Positions 26,101-36,071 of a DNA stretch of 64,000 bases are shown here, in pieces (within the stretch, counting starts at the first letter, position 1; each line of letters begins with the position of its first letter). This DNA comes from Chloracidobacterium thermophilum B (GTDB lineage Bacteria; Acidobacteriota; Blastocatellia; Chloracidobacteriales; Chloracidobacteriaceae), in NCBI RefSeq assembly GCF_000226295.1, contig NC_016025.1, forward strand, positions 248,001 through 312,000, read 5' to 3'. The position numbers were made by a program, and so were the translations under genes. Under the pieces are notes generated by a model. That model saw only the letters and a list, made by a program, of their open reading frames with translations, had not been told where the DNA came from and did no database searches.

Positions 26101-27036
26101 ATGGCAACGATTCTGGTCACGGGCGGCAATGGCTTCATCGGCTCCCATCTGGTTGACCGCCTGGCCGGGCAGGCTTCGGTCATTGTCTTTGACCGCCGGG
26201 AGCGCCGCTATGACCCCCCGCCGCCGGGGGTGCGGGTTGTGACGGGAAGCCTCTCCGACCGCGACCTCGTGCGCAATGTCCTGACGGAGTTTGGCGTTGA
26301 GACGGTGTATCATCTCGCCTGGAGTTCGATTCACGAGACGGCGACCCGGCATCCGGTTGCCGACATCGAGGCAAATCTCCTGCCCACGGTGCAGCTTCTC
26401 GATGCCTGTCGGGAAGCCGGTGTACGGCGGGTGGTGTACGTCTCCTCCGGTGGCACAGTGTATGGAACGCCCTGCGCCGGAACCATTGCGGAAGACCATC
26501 CCACACAGCCCATCAATGCCTATGGGGTGACGAAGCTGACCGTTGAGAAATATCTTGGGGCCTACCACCACCTTTACGGTCTGGAATATGTCATCTTCCG
26601 TCCTTCGGTGCCCTATGGGCCGCGTCAGAACCCACTCGGTCGGCAGGGAGCCGTGACCGTCTTTCTGTATCGCGCCCTGCGGGGAGAACCGGTTGTCATC
26701 TTTGGTGATGGGCAAACCAGCCGCGACTTCTTTTTCGTCACGGATATGCTGGAACCGCTGGTGCAGGCCGGAAGCGGTACGGCCGGGGTCAATCGGGTGT
26801 TCAATCTGGGCGGCGGACACGCCTACAGCCTGAATGAACTCGTGGCCACGATTGAATCAGTCATCGGACGGTCGGTGACCGTCCGCTACGAGCCGGCACG
26901 CCGCATTGATGCGCCTTTCGTCTGCCTTGACTGTAAAGCCGCCCGGCGCACGTTTGGCTGGCATCCAGTGACCTCACTGGAAGCGGGCATTGCACGGACG
27001 GCTGCCTGGATGCAGGCGGCAAAGCTGTTGTCCTGA
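26101..27036 (+). CDS. NAD-dependent sugar epimerase/dehydratase (extended SDR)
   Basis: The 311-residue protein has the Rossmann motif ILVTGGNGFIGSHLVD, VYHLAW, VVYVSSGGTVYG, and the catalytic pair Y..K in INAYGVTKLTVEKY, followed by FRPSVPYGPRQNPLGRQGAVTVF and DFFFVTDM. This is the UDP-glucose 4-epimerase / dTDP-glucose dehydratase group. It should alter a nucleotide sugar for the polysaccharide made by this cluster. It lies 18 bases after the polymerase. The exact reaction cannot be assigned. Confidence 0.85.
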   Translation: MATILVTGGNGFIGSHLVDRLAGQASVIVFDRRERRYDPPPPGVRVVTGSLSDRDLVRNVLTEFGVETVYHLAWSSIHETATRHPVADIEANLLPTVQLLDACREAGVRRVVYVSSGGTVYGTPCAGTIAEDHPTQPINAYGVTKLTVEKYLGAYHHLYGLEYVIFRPSVPYGPRQNPLGRQGAVTVFLYRALRGEPVVIFGDGQTSRDFFFVTDMLEPLVQAGSGTAGVNRVFNLGGGHAYSLNELVATIESVIGRSVTVRYEPARRIDAPFVCLDCKAARRTFGWHPVTSLEAGIARTAAWMQAAKLLS

Positions 27037-27054
27037 AGAGCTGGGAAACCGGGC

Positions 27055-28218
27055 ATGCGGATTTTGTATGTCGTTCCTTATCTGGGTGCCAAATACGGTG
27101 GAATTGCGAAAGTGGTCACCGGGATTGCCCAGTCTGTCGGGCGCGCCGGTGCCCAGGCGGACATCATCACCACCGATGCCGACGGCGAGCAGCGGCGGAT
27201 GGTTGTCCATCACACCTGGATTGCGGAAGATGGTTATCGCGTCATGTACTTCCCCTGCTGGCATCGCCAGGACTTCATCCTCAGTCAGTCGCTCGTCCGG
27301 TGGTTTGGGCAGCAGGGGCAGGCGTATGACCTCATTCACACGCATTCCATTTTTGCGCCGCTTATAGCAGCGGTACAGTGGCAGTGCCGGCAGCACGGGT
27401 GGCCATACGTCACCACGCCGCACGGCATGCTTGAGCCATGGGCGCTGGCCTACAAGGCCTGGAAAAAGCGTACCTACTATGCCCTGGTGGAACGTCCGGC
27501 GTTGCGCGGTGCCCGGCTCATTCAGGCCACGGCCTCACGCGAAGCCGCACACATTCAGGCGCTCGGCCTGGAGACACCGATTGAACTCATCCCCAACGGG
27601 TTACACCGTGCCGAGTTTGAGACGCTACCTGACCGCGAGGTGTTCTATGCGGCTTACCCGGCGCTGCGCCACAAACGGCTTCTGCTGTTTTTCGGGCGCA
27701 TCGATCCCAAAAAGGGGCTTGATCTGCTGGCACCGGCCTTTGCCCGGATACACGCCAAATACCCGGACACCCACCTGTTGGTGGTGGGACAGGACAACAT
27801 CGGCTTTCTGCCACGGGCAAAGGAGTTTTTTGCCGCAGCCGGGTGTCTGGAGTCCGTAACCTTTGCCGGCTGGATGAGCGGGCCGCTACTCTATGCCATG
27901 CTGCGCAGCGTTGAACTCCACATCGCGCCTTCCTACTCCGAGGGCTTCAGCATGGGCATTCTGATGTGTCTGGCTGCAGGCGCGCCGACCATCATGACGG
28001 ATGGCTGCAACTTCCCGGAGGCTGGGGCGGCTGGCGCGGCCTGTATCGTTGAATGTTCCGTGGAAGCCATTGCACAGGCGCTCGACCGCTATCTGGGTGA
28101 TCCGGCCGCCGCCCGGACAATGGGTGCCCGCGGAAGAGCCTTTATTCTTGACCACTACACTTGGGAACGGGTGGCGCAAAAACTGCTGGCAACGTATGAG
28201 CGCATCCTGGCGACATGA
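27055..28218 (+). CDS. Glycosyltransferase family 4
   Basis: The 387-residue protein starts MRILYVVPYLGAKYGGIAKVV, the usual GT4 N-terminus, and has THSIFAPL and YVTTPHGMLEPWAL in the acceptor half. The donor half has LLFFGRIDPKKGLDLLAPAF, HLLVVGQD and the E-x7-E region APSYSEGFSMGILMCLAAGAPTI. The first glutamate is present (SEGFS); the second E of the E-x7-E pair is replaced (position held by C/L in MCLAAG), which may affect donor phosphate binding. It overlaps the acetyltransferase gene by ATGA. Confidence 0.87.
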   Translation: MRILYVVPYLGAKYGGIAKVVTGIAQSVGRAGAQADIITTDADGEQRRMVVHHTWIAEDGYRVMYFPCWHRQDFILSQSLVRWFGQQGQAYDLIHTHSIFAPLIAAVQWQCRQHGWPYVTTPHGMLEPWALAYKAWKKRTYYALVERPALRGARLIQATASREAAHIQALGLETPIELIPNGLHRAEFETLPDREVFYAAYPALRHKRLLLFFGRIDPKKGLDLLAPAFARIHAKYPDTHLLVVGQDNIGFLPRAKEFFAAAGCLESVTFAGWMSGPLLYAMLRSVELHIAPSYSEGFSMGILMCLAAGAPTIMTDGCNFPEAGAAGAACIVECSVEAIAQALDRYLGDPAAARTMGARGRAFILDHYTWERVAQKLLATYERILAT

Positions 28219-28802
28219 CGAAGGTTGACCTCTCCCGTTTTGACAATGCCTGGTATCGGCCCGGCCCGGTGTTCAAGCGTGTGCTGTGGATGCTGGTCAA
28301 TGCCTGGATTTTCAAGTCTGACCTGCCCTATCCCTCGGCACTCAAAGCGGCCCTGCTCCGGCTGTTCGGCGCGCGGGTGGGGCAGGGCGTGGTCATCAAA
28401 CCGAACGTCAACATCAAGTACCCGTGGTTTCTCTCGATTGGCGACTTTACCTGGATTGGTGAAGGTGCGTGGATTGACAACCTGGCTCAGGTGACAATTG
28501 GTGCCCATGCCTGTATTTCACAGGGGGCGTACCTGCTGACTGGCAACCACGACTACACCTCGCCTTCCTTCGACCTGATGGTGGGGCCGATTGTCATCAC
28601 GGATGGGGCCTGGATCGGCGCCAAAAGCATCGTGCTGCCGGGAACCGAGATTGCCAGTCACGTCGTCGTTGCGGCGGGCAGTGTCATTGGCGGCAAAACC
28701 GAGCCATACAGCATCTATCGCGGATGTCCGGCGCAGTGGGTGCGGCAGCGGGTGCTTCGCACGACAGAGCCATCTGTCGCCCAGGTGTCGCAACCGTCAT
28801 GA
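28215..28802 (+). CDS. WcaF-like hexapeptide acetyltransferase
   Basis: The 195-residue protein has an N-terminal helical part (FDNAWYRPGPVFKRVLWMLVNAW) typical of WcaF/colanic-acid O-acetyltransferases, then a left-handed beta-helix of hexapeptide repeats (VGQGVVIKPNVNIKYPW, IGDFTWIGEGAWI, IGAHACISQGAYLLTGNHDYTS, IVITDGAWIGAKSIVLPG). The histidine in GNHDY is the likely catalytic base. It should transfer acetyl from acetyl-CoA to a glycan sugar. It overlaps both neighbours by ATGA, so it belongs to the polysaccharide operon. Confidence 0.88.
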   Translation: MTKVDLSRFDNAWYRPGPVFKRVLWMLVNAWIFKSDLPYPSALKAALLRLFGARVGQGVVIKPNVNIKYPWFLSIGDFTWIGEGAWIDNLAQVTIGAHACISQGAYLLTGNHDYTSPSFDLMVGPIVITDGAWIGAKSIVLPGTEIASHVVVAAGSVIGGKTEPYSIYRGCPAQWVRQRVLRTTEPSVAQVSQPS

Positions 28803-30112
28803 CGCGCCACCGGGAGACCGTCCCTTCCACTTCGGAAAGGTTGCCCACTTCAGCGCCGTCGGCCACACCGGTGCCGCGCCTGCTCATTCTGACCCACTAT
28901 TTTTATCCCGAAACGGCTGCGGTGGCGCAGTTCACTACTGAAATTGCCCAGGACTTCGCCCGGCGTGGCAGTGAGGTGATGGTGGTGACGAGCCGCGCCC
29001 CCTACCAGCGGGATGCTCAGCCGTTACCGGCCTATGACCGGCTGGGGGCAATCCGCATCCGCCGGGTGCTGGGTACCCGTTTTGACAAGCGTCGTCTGTG
29101 GGGCCGGCTGCTCAACCTGGCGACCTTCGTCGCCGGGGCTGCCATCGAGACGACTGTGGGTTTTCGGGGATATGACGTACTGCTGGTGTGCAATGCGCCA
29201 TTACTTGGCCTCGTCGGGTGGCTGGGGTGGATGGTGCAGCGCCGCCCTTATGTTTGTGTCGTAGAGGACATCTATCCTGATCTGGCCGTACGGTTCGGTG
29301 TCCTGAAGGAACATTCTCTGGTGCGGCGGTTGTGGGATGCCGTCAATGCCTTGGTCTATGACAGGGCAGCGGCGGTCATTACGCTGGGCAATCGCATGCG
29401 CGTGACGCTCGAAGCCACCCATGCCCGTTCCAGAGGGCGCTTCCTTCCGGTGCGTGTCATCCCCAGTTGGGCGGATGGAACGGCCATTCATCCCCGCCCA
29501 AAGGCGGAAAATCCCTTTGCGCTGGAACACGGCACTCATGACCGGCTCACCGTGCTGTATTCCGGGAACATGGGGCTGGCGCATGACCTGGAAACCGTTC
29601 TGGCTGCCGCTGACGCACTGCGCCACGATCCACGGTTTTTCTTCCTCTTCATTGGTGATGGAGGCAAGCGGACCCGCCTCGTGGAGATAGCCGCGGCCAA
29701 GCAGTTGCCCAACGTGAAGTTTTTGCCCTACCAGCCGGTGGAACGCCTGCCGCTGTCGCTGACCTGCGCCGATCTTTCAGTGGTGACGATGGAGCCGGCG
29801 GCCGAAGGTCTTATCATTCCCAGCAAAATCTATGGTTCGCTGGCCGCCGGGCAGGCCATTCTCGGACTGGTCGGTGAGCATACCGAGGTGGCTGACATCA
29901 TTCAGGCGCATGCCTGTGGTGTTCGCATTGCACCAGGTGACGTGGCGGCACTGGTCGCTGCGCTGCGCCGGCTGGCCGACGAGCCGGAGTCTTTGACCGC
30001 CATGCAGCGCCGCGCCCGTGAATGCTTTGAGCAGCATTTTCGGCGCGAACTGGCACTTGATGCCTACTGGGAGGTCGTCACGTCCGCGATGCGTACCCGC
30101 CCAGCACACTGA
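28799..30112 (+). CDS. WcaI-like glycosyltransferase
   Basis: The 437-residue protein begins with a ~25-residue polar leader, then LLILTHYFYPETAAVAQFTTEIAQDFARRG, the start typical of the WcaI group of GT4 enzymes. PYVCVVEDIYPDLAVRFGVL and VIPSWADGTAIHP are further WcaI signatures; the donor half has LTVLYSGNMGLAHDLETVL and IIPSKIYGSLAAGQAILG. Start 28799 makes an ATGA overlap with the acetyltransferase gene. It is the last gene of the + strand run; the next gene converges on it. Confidence 0.88.
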   Translation: MTRHRETVPSTSERLPTSAPSATPVPRLLILTHYFYPETAAVAQFTTEIAQDFARRGSEVMVVTSRAPYQRDAQPLPAYDRLGAIRIRRVLGTRFDKRRLWGRLLNLATFVAGAAIETTVGFRGYDVLLVCNAPLLGLVGWLGWMVQRRPYVCVVEDIYPDLAVRFGVLKEHSLVRRLWDAVNALVYDRAAAVITLGNRMRVTLEATHARSRGRFLPVRVIPSWADGTAIHPRPKAENPFALEHGTHDRLTVLYSGNMGLAHDLETVLAAADALRHDPRFFFLFIGDGGKRTRLVEIAAAKQLPNVKFLPYQPVERLPLSLTCADLSVVTMEPAAEGLIIPSKIYGSLAAGQAILGLVGEHTEVADIIQAHACGVRIAPGDVAALVAALRRLADEPESLTAMQRRARECFEQHFRRELALDAYWEVVTSAMRTRPAH

Positions 30113-30160
30113 CGCCTTGCTGGAAAGCCAAAGAGACAAAGCCGAAAGCCAAAGAAAAAA

Positions 30161-30184
30161 GCGGCAGCGCTGCTGCGCTGCCGC
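30161..30184 (-). terminator. Rho-independent terminator of the TonB-receptor gene
   Basis: A perfect 10-bp stem, GCGGCAGCGC (30161-30170) with GCGCTGCCGC (30175-30184), closes a 4-base loop. On the minus strand the stem is followed by TTTTTTCTTT (complement of 30151-30160). It lies 27 bases after the stop of the receptor gene, in the right orientation to end it, and may also block read-through from the converging glycan operon. Confidence 0.88.
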
Positions 30185-30211
30185 CGGGAAAGCCAACTGT
30201 AGCTACCTGGT

Positions 30212-33200
30212 TTAGAACTGATACCGCACGCCAACCTGGAACTGGAACACCGAGTTCCCCAGCGTGTTGTTGAGCAGAAGCTGCCCAAGCCGCGGGCTGT
30301 TCAGGTTGCGCTCCCGGAGGGACAGGAAGTTCGGGTTGAGCGGCACATTCGCCTGCGGAATACCACAGTTGCGTTGCGCAGCGATCAGGGCATTGCCCGT
30401 CAATCCGGCAAAGTTGCACAGACTCGTCACCGCGGCGCCGCTGTATTGCAGTCCCATGAGGTTGAACAGGTTGAAGAATTCGCCCGAAATCACGATGTTT
30501 TGTGACTCAGTAATCTTGAAACGCTTTTGCAGGCGCAAGTCAACATTGTAAATCGGGCGGTTGCGGAACGAATTGCGCGGGTATGGATCGCCGGGTGCAC
30601 GGTACGGCCGGTCAAGCTGCCCACCGCCACCAGCACCAAGTTGACCATCGCGATTGACATCAGCCAAGCCACCACCAATGTTGCCCACGATAGCATCAAC
30701 CGGGAAGCCCGACTGCAAGCGGACTATGCTTGACACTTCAAATCCGTAGGGCAGAAAGATGACCGGGTTGACAACGAACAAGTGTCGCCGGTCAATGTTG
30801 GAATAGCCACGCTCAGCCCGCAGATCGAAGGAGTTGGCCGGAAACGAGCCGCCGGCTTCGCGTTCATTGTCATCGTCCGAGACGTTGTCTGAGAGGGTGT
30901 AGAAGGCCGAGAATTGGCCCCACTGCCGCTCAAACTTCATCCGTAGCACCATGGCACGGTAGCGTGAGCGGGCCGTGGACTCACGTACAGTCAACTGACC
31001 AATCGCAAGGTTGGGGCGAGGAGGAGTAAAGATCGGCCGGAGGGAGATGTCGCCTGGAATGTTGTCCGGGTTGATGCGCGGAGGAGGGAGGTTCAACTGC
31101 CGGTTCCGCTGCAAGTACACCGTGTTGATGAGTGAGAAGTCCGCGCCCACCGTCAAGCCACGGGCTAGTTGGTATTCGTACCCAAAGTTGGCTTGGACAG
31201 AACGTGGGTTGCGGAAGTCTTCAGCGATGAAGAGTGGTGATGCGGCAGCCGAAAGCGAAAACGGCGTAGCACCAGCCGGGAGGAACTGGTTGAGCACGTT
31301 GGCAATCTGGGTCAGTTGCGCTGGTGTGACCGTCGGCAGCGCCCCAAGCTGGAAGTTGTTGAGGTTGATGCCAGCCAGCAGGAACTGCCGGAACACCGTG
31401 TTCGGTGCCGCGCCCGTACCCATAATGGCCCGGTATCCAGCCGTTGCTGGCGAGGCGTCAAACGCCGCCTGGTTGAATCCGGCTGGCAGGGCAAAGGGAA
31501 TCTGTGCCGACAGGTTACCCGGCGGAATGCGGAAGTTGTTGGTGGCATCGGCAAACAGCAGCAGTGGCGTCGTGGCGTAGTAGATACCGCCATTGGCGCG
31601 GAAAACCGACTTCCCGTTGTTGAACGGATCCCACGCAATACCCAGCCGTGGGGCGTACTGGTTGGTCACGTCTGGAATCTGGGTGGGATTGCGCCGCAGT
31701 CCGGGAACGTCAATCGGATACTGCACGCTGCGGACAATGTTGACGAGGTTCGTATTGTTGGCCGCCGGGGTGGGGTTGTATTGCCCTTCCCAGCGCAGCC
31801 CGTAGTTGAGCGTGAAGTTGGGGCGAATCCGCCACGAGTCCTGACCAAAGAAGGCCAACTGATGGACAGTGTATTCGGTGAACCGGTTGCCAATCTGCAC
31901 CGTGTAGTTGGCGGCGACGTCAAACCGTCCACGCTGGGCTGTCGGCGGCGCGCCAGGTGGCACGACCGGCACTTGGACGCCGTTGATAACGGCCAAGGTC
32001 GTATTAGCCCCGATCAGCGAGTAGTTGCCAAACTGGTTGAAACCAAACAACTGGTTGGCAAACACGCGGCTGTACTCAAAGCCGAATTTCATTGTGTGGT
32101 TGCCGGCCAGCACTGTCAGGTTGTTGACGAACTGCGTCCGCGTGTCGTACTGCGTGGTTGGCAGGAAGGAGACGGCCCCAACATTACCAATGAAGCTGTT
32201 GAATGTTGGACGGCTGGAGTTGGAGCCACGTGGGCGGTCCTCACGTGCAAACTGGAAGCGGAACTCATTGAACAGGCTCGGTGTGAGCGTGCTGTAGAGC
32301 GACACCACGCCAATGTTGTTGCGGTTGCGCTCCGCACCGTTGTTTGCCAGGGAGCTGTTGGTTGTCGGGAAAATTTGCGGGCCGTTGGAGTTGGCATTCA
32401 GGGCGCGGTTATAACTGAAGTTATAACGCACCGTCAGAAGGTTCTTGCTGGTGATCTGCCAGTCCAACCGCAGGAGTGGGGCCCAGGCATCGTTGGTTTG
32501 TTCAAAATTCCCCTGCTCGCTGACATAGAAGTCATACACAGCCCGCTGTGAAGGCGTCAACGTGGCTGGATTGACCAGCGCCAGGTTGGGGAAGGCCGTG
32601 CTGCGCGTCTGGCGCAGCCGCTGCTGCTCGTAGGCAAAGAAGAAGAAAAACTTGTTCTTGACGATGGGGCCGCCAATGGAGCCGCCAAACTGCTGCTGCG
32701 TCGGCGCGGCATTGATTTTGCCCGTGATGCCCTGCGCGACAAACTGGGCTTCCTGTGCCCGGAAGAAGTCATTGGTACGGGCGGCTTCCTGCGGGCGGAT
32801 CAGGTAAAACGCCGTGCCGTGGAATTCATTGGTGCCGCTCTTGGTGACGGCATTGACTGTTCCGCCTGTGGAGCGTCCGAACTCGGCTGAATAGCCGGCT
32901 GAAACCACCTGGAACTCCCGGATGGATTCCTGCGGGATGGTGAAGGCGGAATTCGAGCGTTCGCCGCCGCGGATGCCACCGAAGAACGGCTGGTTGTAGT
33001 CCATGCCGTCCACGTTGACGTTGGCGCCGTAAATCCCGCGCTGTCCCGAAAGGGAAATCTGCTGCCGACGCGGCTCAACCTGGGCATTGGGTGCCAGGGT
33101 GACGAAATCCTGGAAGCGCCGCCCGTTGATGGGCAGGTTTTGAATGGCCGTCGAGTTCTGGATGGCGTCGGCCTCGCTGCGGGTGGTTTGGATGCTGACA

Positions 33201-33592
33201 CCACTGGCCGTCACCTCGATGACTTCACCGGTAACGGCTCCCACGCCGAGCGTCAGGTTGACGTTGAGCGTCCGCCCGACGATGACCGTGGCGTTTTCAA
33301 CAGTGGTGGAGGCAAAGTTGGTCGCTTCCGCGGTCAGCTTGTAGCTCCCGACCGGTAACTGAACCAGCACATACTCACCGTTGGCTTTGGAGGTCGTCGT
33401 TTGTTTGAAACCGGTTTGCGGGTTTTCAGCGGTTATGGTTGCATTGGCGATGGCCGCCCCGGTTTGGTCAACAACGACGCCTGCAATCTGTCCAGTCGTG
33501 GCCTGTGCCTGGGCCCAGGCTGGTCCTGAAAAGCCAAAGCACAGTGCCACCGTAAGCAGCCAGAGCCGCTTCAGTCGCAAAACATCTCGCAT
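30212..33592 (-). CDS. TonB-dependent receptor, Oar-like, with carboxypeptidase-regulatory domain
   Basis: The 1126-residue outer-membrane protein has a signal peptide ([20 protein letters not shown]), an N-terminal carboxypeptidase-regulatory-like beta-sandwich ([20 protein letters not shown] to about residue 110), a plug domain ([33 protein letters not shown]), and a long beta-barrel that ends VGVRYQF with the C-terminal aromatic typical of BAM substrates. ATG 33592 is preferred with AAAGGGAG upstream. Such Oar/SusC-like receptors are numerous in Acidobacteriota and take up oligosaccharides, peptides or complexes; no clear TonB box or partner gene is seen. Substrate unknown. It stands alone with its own terminator. 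Confidence 0.9.
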   Translation of the reverse strand: MRDVLRLKRLWLLTVALCFGFSGPAWAQAQATTGQIAGVVVDQTGAAIANATITAENPQTGFKQTTTSKANGEYVLVQLPVGSYKLTAEATNFASTTVENATVIVGRTLNVNLTLGVGAVTGEVIEVTASGVSIQTTRSEADAIQNSTAIQNLPINGRRFQDFVTLAPNAQVEPRRQQISLSGQRGIYGANVNVDGMDYNQPFFGGIRGGERSNSAFTIPQESIREFQVVSAGYSAEFGRSTGGTVNAVTKSGTNEFHGTAFYLIRPQEAARTNDFFRAQEAQFVAQGITGKINAAPTQQQFGGSIGGPIVKNKFFFFFAYEQQRLRQTRSTAFPNLALVNPATLTPSQRAVYDFYVSEQGNFEQTNDAWAPLLRLDWQITSKNLLTVRYNFSYNRALNANSNGPQIFPTTNSSLANNGAERNRNNIGVVSLYSTLTPSLFNEFRFQFAREDRPRGSNSSRPTFNSFIGNVGAVSFLPTTQYDTRTQFVNNLTVLAGNHTMKFGFEYSRVFANQLFGFNQFGNYSLIGANTTLAVINGVQVPVVPPGAPPTAQRGRFDVAANYTVQIGNRFTEYTVHQLAFFGQDSWRIRPNFTLNYGLRWEGQYNPTPAANNTNLVNIVRSVQYPIDVPGLRRNPTQIPDVTNQYAPRLGIAWDPFNNGKSVFRANGGIYYATTPLLLFADATNNFRIPPGNLSAQIPFALPAGFNQAAFDASPATAGYRAIMGTGAAPNTVFRQFLLAGINLNNFQLGALPTVTPAQLTQIANVLNQFLPAGATPFSLSAAASPLFIAEDFRNPRSVQANFGYEYQLARGLTVGADFSLINTVYLQRNRQLNLPPPRINPDNIPGDISLRPIFTPPRPNLAIGQLTVRESTARSRYRAMVLRMKFERQWGQFSAFYTLSDNVSDDDNEREAGGSFPANSFDLRAERGYSNIDRRHLFVVNPVIFLPYGFEVSSIVRLQSGFPVDAIVGNIGGGLADVNRDGQLGAGGGGQLDRPYRAPGDPYPRNSFRNRPIYNVDLRLQKRFKITESQNIVISGEFFNLFNLMGLQYSGAAVTSLCNFAGLTGNALIAAQRNCGIPQANVPLNPNFLSLRERNLNSPRLGQLLLNNTLGNSVFQFQVGVRYQF

Positions 33593-33772
33593 GATGATTC
33601 TCCCTTTACACACAGAGGACAGAATGGAATCCCAGACGGAGAACGCCCCTCGCACAAAGTCGCTGGACTGCCCGGCAGACCACCGTTGCTCGAAACGCCT
33701 TCCGCCATGAGAACCCTTTTTCAAGTTTGTTTGGCGTCATGAGGCCACACGTAACGCCATTATTCGTACCTA

Positions 33773-33790
33773 TGTGAACACAGTGTGAAC
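33773..33790. promoter_or_regulatory. Direct repeat (possible operator) upstream of the TonB receptor
   Basis: TGTGAAC occurs at 33773-33779 and 33784-33790, 11 bases apart (one helical turn). The centre CACAGTGTG region is also partly palindromic. It lies 181-198 bases before the receptor start in the AT-richer gap 33593-33853, beside a possible -10 AATAAT (minus strand, about 33760-33765). The repeat fits an operator, but no regulator is known. Confidence 0.4.
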
Positions 33791-33853
33791 GAATAGGAAA
33801 GTGTTTTGCAATCAATTTTCAGCGTTTCGTCGGTCTTCCTGGACAGGCTTTGG

Positions 33854-34663
33854 TTAGAAGTGAAAGCTGCCGTGAAGCACGGTGACGGCACGGCCGCCGA
33901 GATTGACCCGTGTCCCACGGTCTTCGACGTGGACGATGCCGCCACGCCTGGAAGCCTGGAAGCCGATGAGCCGGGTTTTGCCGAGCTTGGCGCTCCAGTA
34001 GGGGGCCAGGGAACAGTGCGCTGAACCCGTCACCGGGTCTTCTCCCACACCCTTGGCCGGGGCAAAGAAGCGTGAAACGAAGTCGTGGTCAGGGAGTCCA
34101 TCCTGCGCTGTCGCCCGGCAGGTGACAATCGTGCCCCACTTGGGCAGGGTCGCCAGCAGGCGCATGTCTGGCTGGATGGAGCGCAGGATGTCTTCGTTCT
34201 CGACTTCGACGAGATAGTTCGACTCGCTGGCGCCGACGTAGGCCAGCGGCACGCCCAAGGCGGCAAACAACTCCATCGGTGCCACTGTGGGCGTGACAGG
34301 AATGGCGGGAAAATCCATCTCGATGTCGCCATCTGCGTGGCGAACGCAGGTGAGGACACCACTGGCTGTCTGAAAAAGCACCACGTCGTTGGCTGGAACG
34401 CGCCCCTGTTCGTAGAGCACGTGGGCGGCCGCCAGGGTCGCGTGGCCGCAGAGCTGGACTTCAGCTTCCGGGGTGAACCACCGTAGCTGCCACCGTCCGT
34501 CGGCGTCGGGCAGAACGAAGGCTGTTTCCGACAGGTTCATTTCCAGGGCAATGGACTGCATGAGCGTCCGGTCAAGGGCTTCATCGAGCAGACATACCGC
34601 CGCCGGATTGCCCCGGAAAGGTTTGTCCGTGAAAGCGTCCACTACCGTAAGCTGAATGGGCAT
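33854..34663 (-). CDS. PhzF-family isomerase/epimerase-like protein
   Basis: The 269-residue protein has the PhzF family pattern: VVDAFTDKPFRGNPAAVCLL, the catalytic glutamate in MNLSETAFVLP (E46), LRWFTPEAEVQLCGHATLAAAHVL, and the second-half GVGEDPVTGSAHCSLAPYW. The fold is a duplicated diaminopimelate-epimerase-like barrel. Characterised PhzF isomerises a phenazine precursor, but most members have unknown substrates. It is 55 bases downstream of ctaB on the same strand and may be read through from the respiratory operon, without an evident functional link. Confidence 0.88.
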   Translation of the reverse strand: MPIQLTVVDAFTDKPFRGNPAAVCLLDEALDRTLMQSIALEMNLSETAFVLPDADGRWQLRWFTPEAEVQLCGHATLAAAHVLYEQGRVPANDVVLFQTASGVLTCVRHADGDIEMDFPAIPVTPTVAPMELFAALGVPLAYVGASESNYLVEVENEDILRSIQPDMRLLATLPKWGTIVTCRATAQDGLPDHDFVSRFFAPAKGVGEDPVTGSAHCSLAPYWSAKLGKTRLIGFQASRRGGIVHVEDRGTRVNLGGRAVTVLHGSFHF

Positions 34664-34718
34664 GGATGATGACTCCCAGGTTGGGATGGGGGAAGCCTGG
34701 CTGCTGTCGCTCGGCGGA

Positions 34719-35627
34719 CTAGAGACGGTTGAGCGTCATCAGCAGAAACAACATGGGAAGATACATCACGGAAGCCCGCAACACCCGTTTGGCAGCCAGG
34801 TTCGTTCGCGTGCGGGCCAGCGTCAGGCAGGACTGAAGGAAAAGCGCGCCGAGCACGAGCGCCCCAGCCAGGTATATCCAGCCCGAAAGCCCCAGCCAGA
34901 AGGGCAAAAGACTCAGCCCAACGGTAACAAGACCCGTGATGAGCGTCTGGCGGATGGTACGACGGCCATCGGCTTCAATCACCGGCAGCATCCCGATTCC
35001 GGCCCGGCGGTAGTCTTCACGGTACATCCAGGCAATGGCGTAGAAATGCGGGAACTGCCAGAAAAACATGATGGCAAACAGCACCCACGCTTCGAGCGAC
35101 AGTGAACCGGCAGCCGCCGCCCACCCGACCAGCGGCGGCATGGCACCGGGAAAGGAACCAATCGCCGTCGAAAGCCAGGTGCGCGTTTTGAGCGGGGTGT
35201 AAATCCACACGTAGCCGATGGCAGTGGCCAACCCAAGAACAGCCGTCAGCGGATTGACCGTCGGGCAGAGGTAGGCTTCAGCGCCAATGGTCAGCACCAG
35301 ACCAAAGAGCAGCGCCTGAAAGGGTGTCACCTTTCCACTGGGAATCGGGCGGGTCGCCGTGCGCCGCATCTGCCCGTCAGCCGGGTGTTCCATCCACTGA
35401 TTGAGCGCCGCAATCCCGCCGGAGAGCAGGCCGATGCCAAGCATGGCGTGACAGAACCGGGCCCAGTCCACCGGCCCCGGCGTGCCCAGCAGAAAACCAA
35501 AGGCGGCAATCAGGACAACCTCGAAGGTAATCCGGGGTTTGGTCAGGGCCCAGTAAGCGGCCAGCCGGTCACGGAGACCCAGGGCCACAACCGGCGTCGG
35601 AGAGGCAAGTACAAGTGATTTCGGCAT
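34719..35627 (-). CDS. ctaB: Protoheme IX farnesyltransferase (heme O synthase)
   Basis: CtaB adds a farnesyl group to heme b to make heme O, the precursor of heme A for the oxidase encoded just upstream. The 302-residue protein has about nine membrane helices and the UbiA prenyltransferase motifs: NQWMEHPADGQMRRTATRPIP (polar, diphosphate-binding) and MYREDYRRAGIGMLPV. ALTKPRITFEVVLIAAFGF begins the core. ATG 35627 is chosen over an upstream TTG. It closes the act-cox gene series. Confidence 0.93.
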   Translation of the reverse strand: MPKSLVLASPTPVVALGLRDRLAAYWALTKPRITFEVVLIAAFGFLLGTPGPVDWARFCHAMLGIGLLSGGIAALNQWMEHPADGQMRRTATRPIPSGKVTPFQALLFGLVLTIGAEAYLCPTVNPLTAVLGLATAIGYVWIYTPLKTRTWLSTAIGSFPGAMPPLVGWAAAAGSLSLEAWVLFAIMFFWQFPHFYAIAWMYREDYRRAGIGMLPVIEADGRRTIRQTLITGLVTVGLSLLPFWLGLSGWIYLAGALVLGALFLQSCLTLARTRTNLAAKRVLRASVMYLPMLFLLMTLNRL

Positions 35628-35671
35628 GACGACCTGTAACAACCGGGAGGGCAAAACGCCCGAAACACAGC

Positions 35672-36055
35672 CTACTGCTGTTTCAGTATGGGATCAGGTG
35701 AGTAGAGCGAAGGAATCTCATGCGTTTTTTCGCGCGTGAGATAGTCGGCAAAAGTCAGTCCGAACAGCACGATGAGAAAGAAAAACGAACCGATGACGAC
35801 GGTTCGCGTCAGCCAGGTGCTGTACCGGATGTGCATGAAATACAGAATGATGAGCGTCGCCTTGCCGATGGCAATCGCCAGCGCCACCGGCGTATTGAAC
35901 GCTCCCAGGTCCATGCTGGCTGTCCAGACCGTAACCACCGTGCCGATGACCAGCGCCGCCAGCACGAGAAGATAGGTTGCCGGGGAAATCGTGGGATGGG
36001 CATGGCTATGCCCGTTGGCATGGTGTGTGGCTGGCTGTTGTGTCGCCTGTCCCAT
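35672..36055 (-). CDS. coxD: Cytochrome c oxidase subunit IV (prokaryotic type)
   Basis: The 127-residue protein has a histidine-rich N-terminus (HHANGHSHAHPT) and three membrane helices (YLLVLAALVIGTVVTVWTA; VALAIAIGKATLIILYFMHI; VIGSFFFLIVLFGLTFADYL). IGKATLIILYFMHIRYST is the signature of caa3/bo3 subunit IV, which stabilises the subunit I-III complex. ATG 36055 is chosen because family similarity starts shortly after it. It sits 16 bases after coxC. Confidence 0.88.
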   Translation of the reverse strand: MGQATQQPATHHANGHSHAHPTISPATYLLVLAALVIGTVVTVWTASMDLGAFNTPVALAIAIGKATLIILYFMHIRYSTWLTRTVVIGSFFFLIVLFGLTFADYLTREKTHEIPSLYSPDPILKQQ

Positions 36056-36071
36056 GGCCGTTGCCTCCGAT

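Noticed and set aside
31316-32551. Open frame on the + strand inside the TonB receptor gene
   Set aside because: Antisense to a complete receptor with normal domain order; composition unlike a protein.
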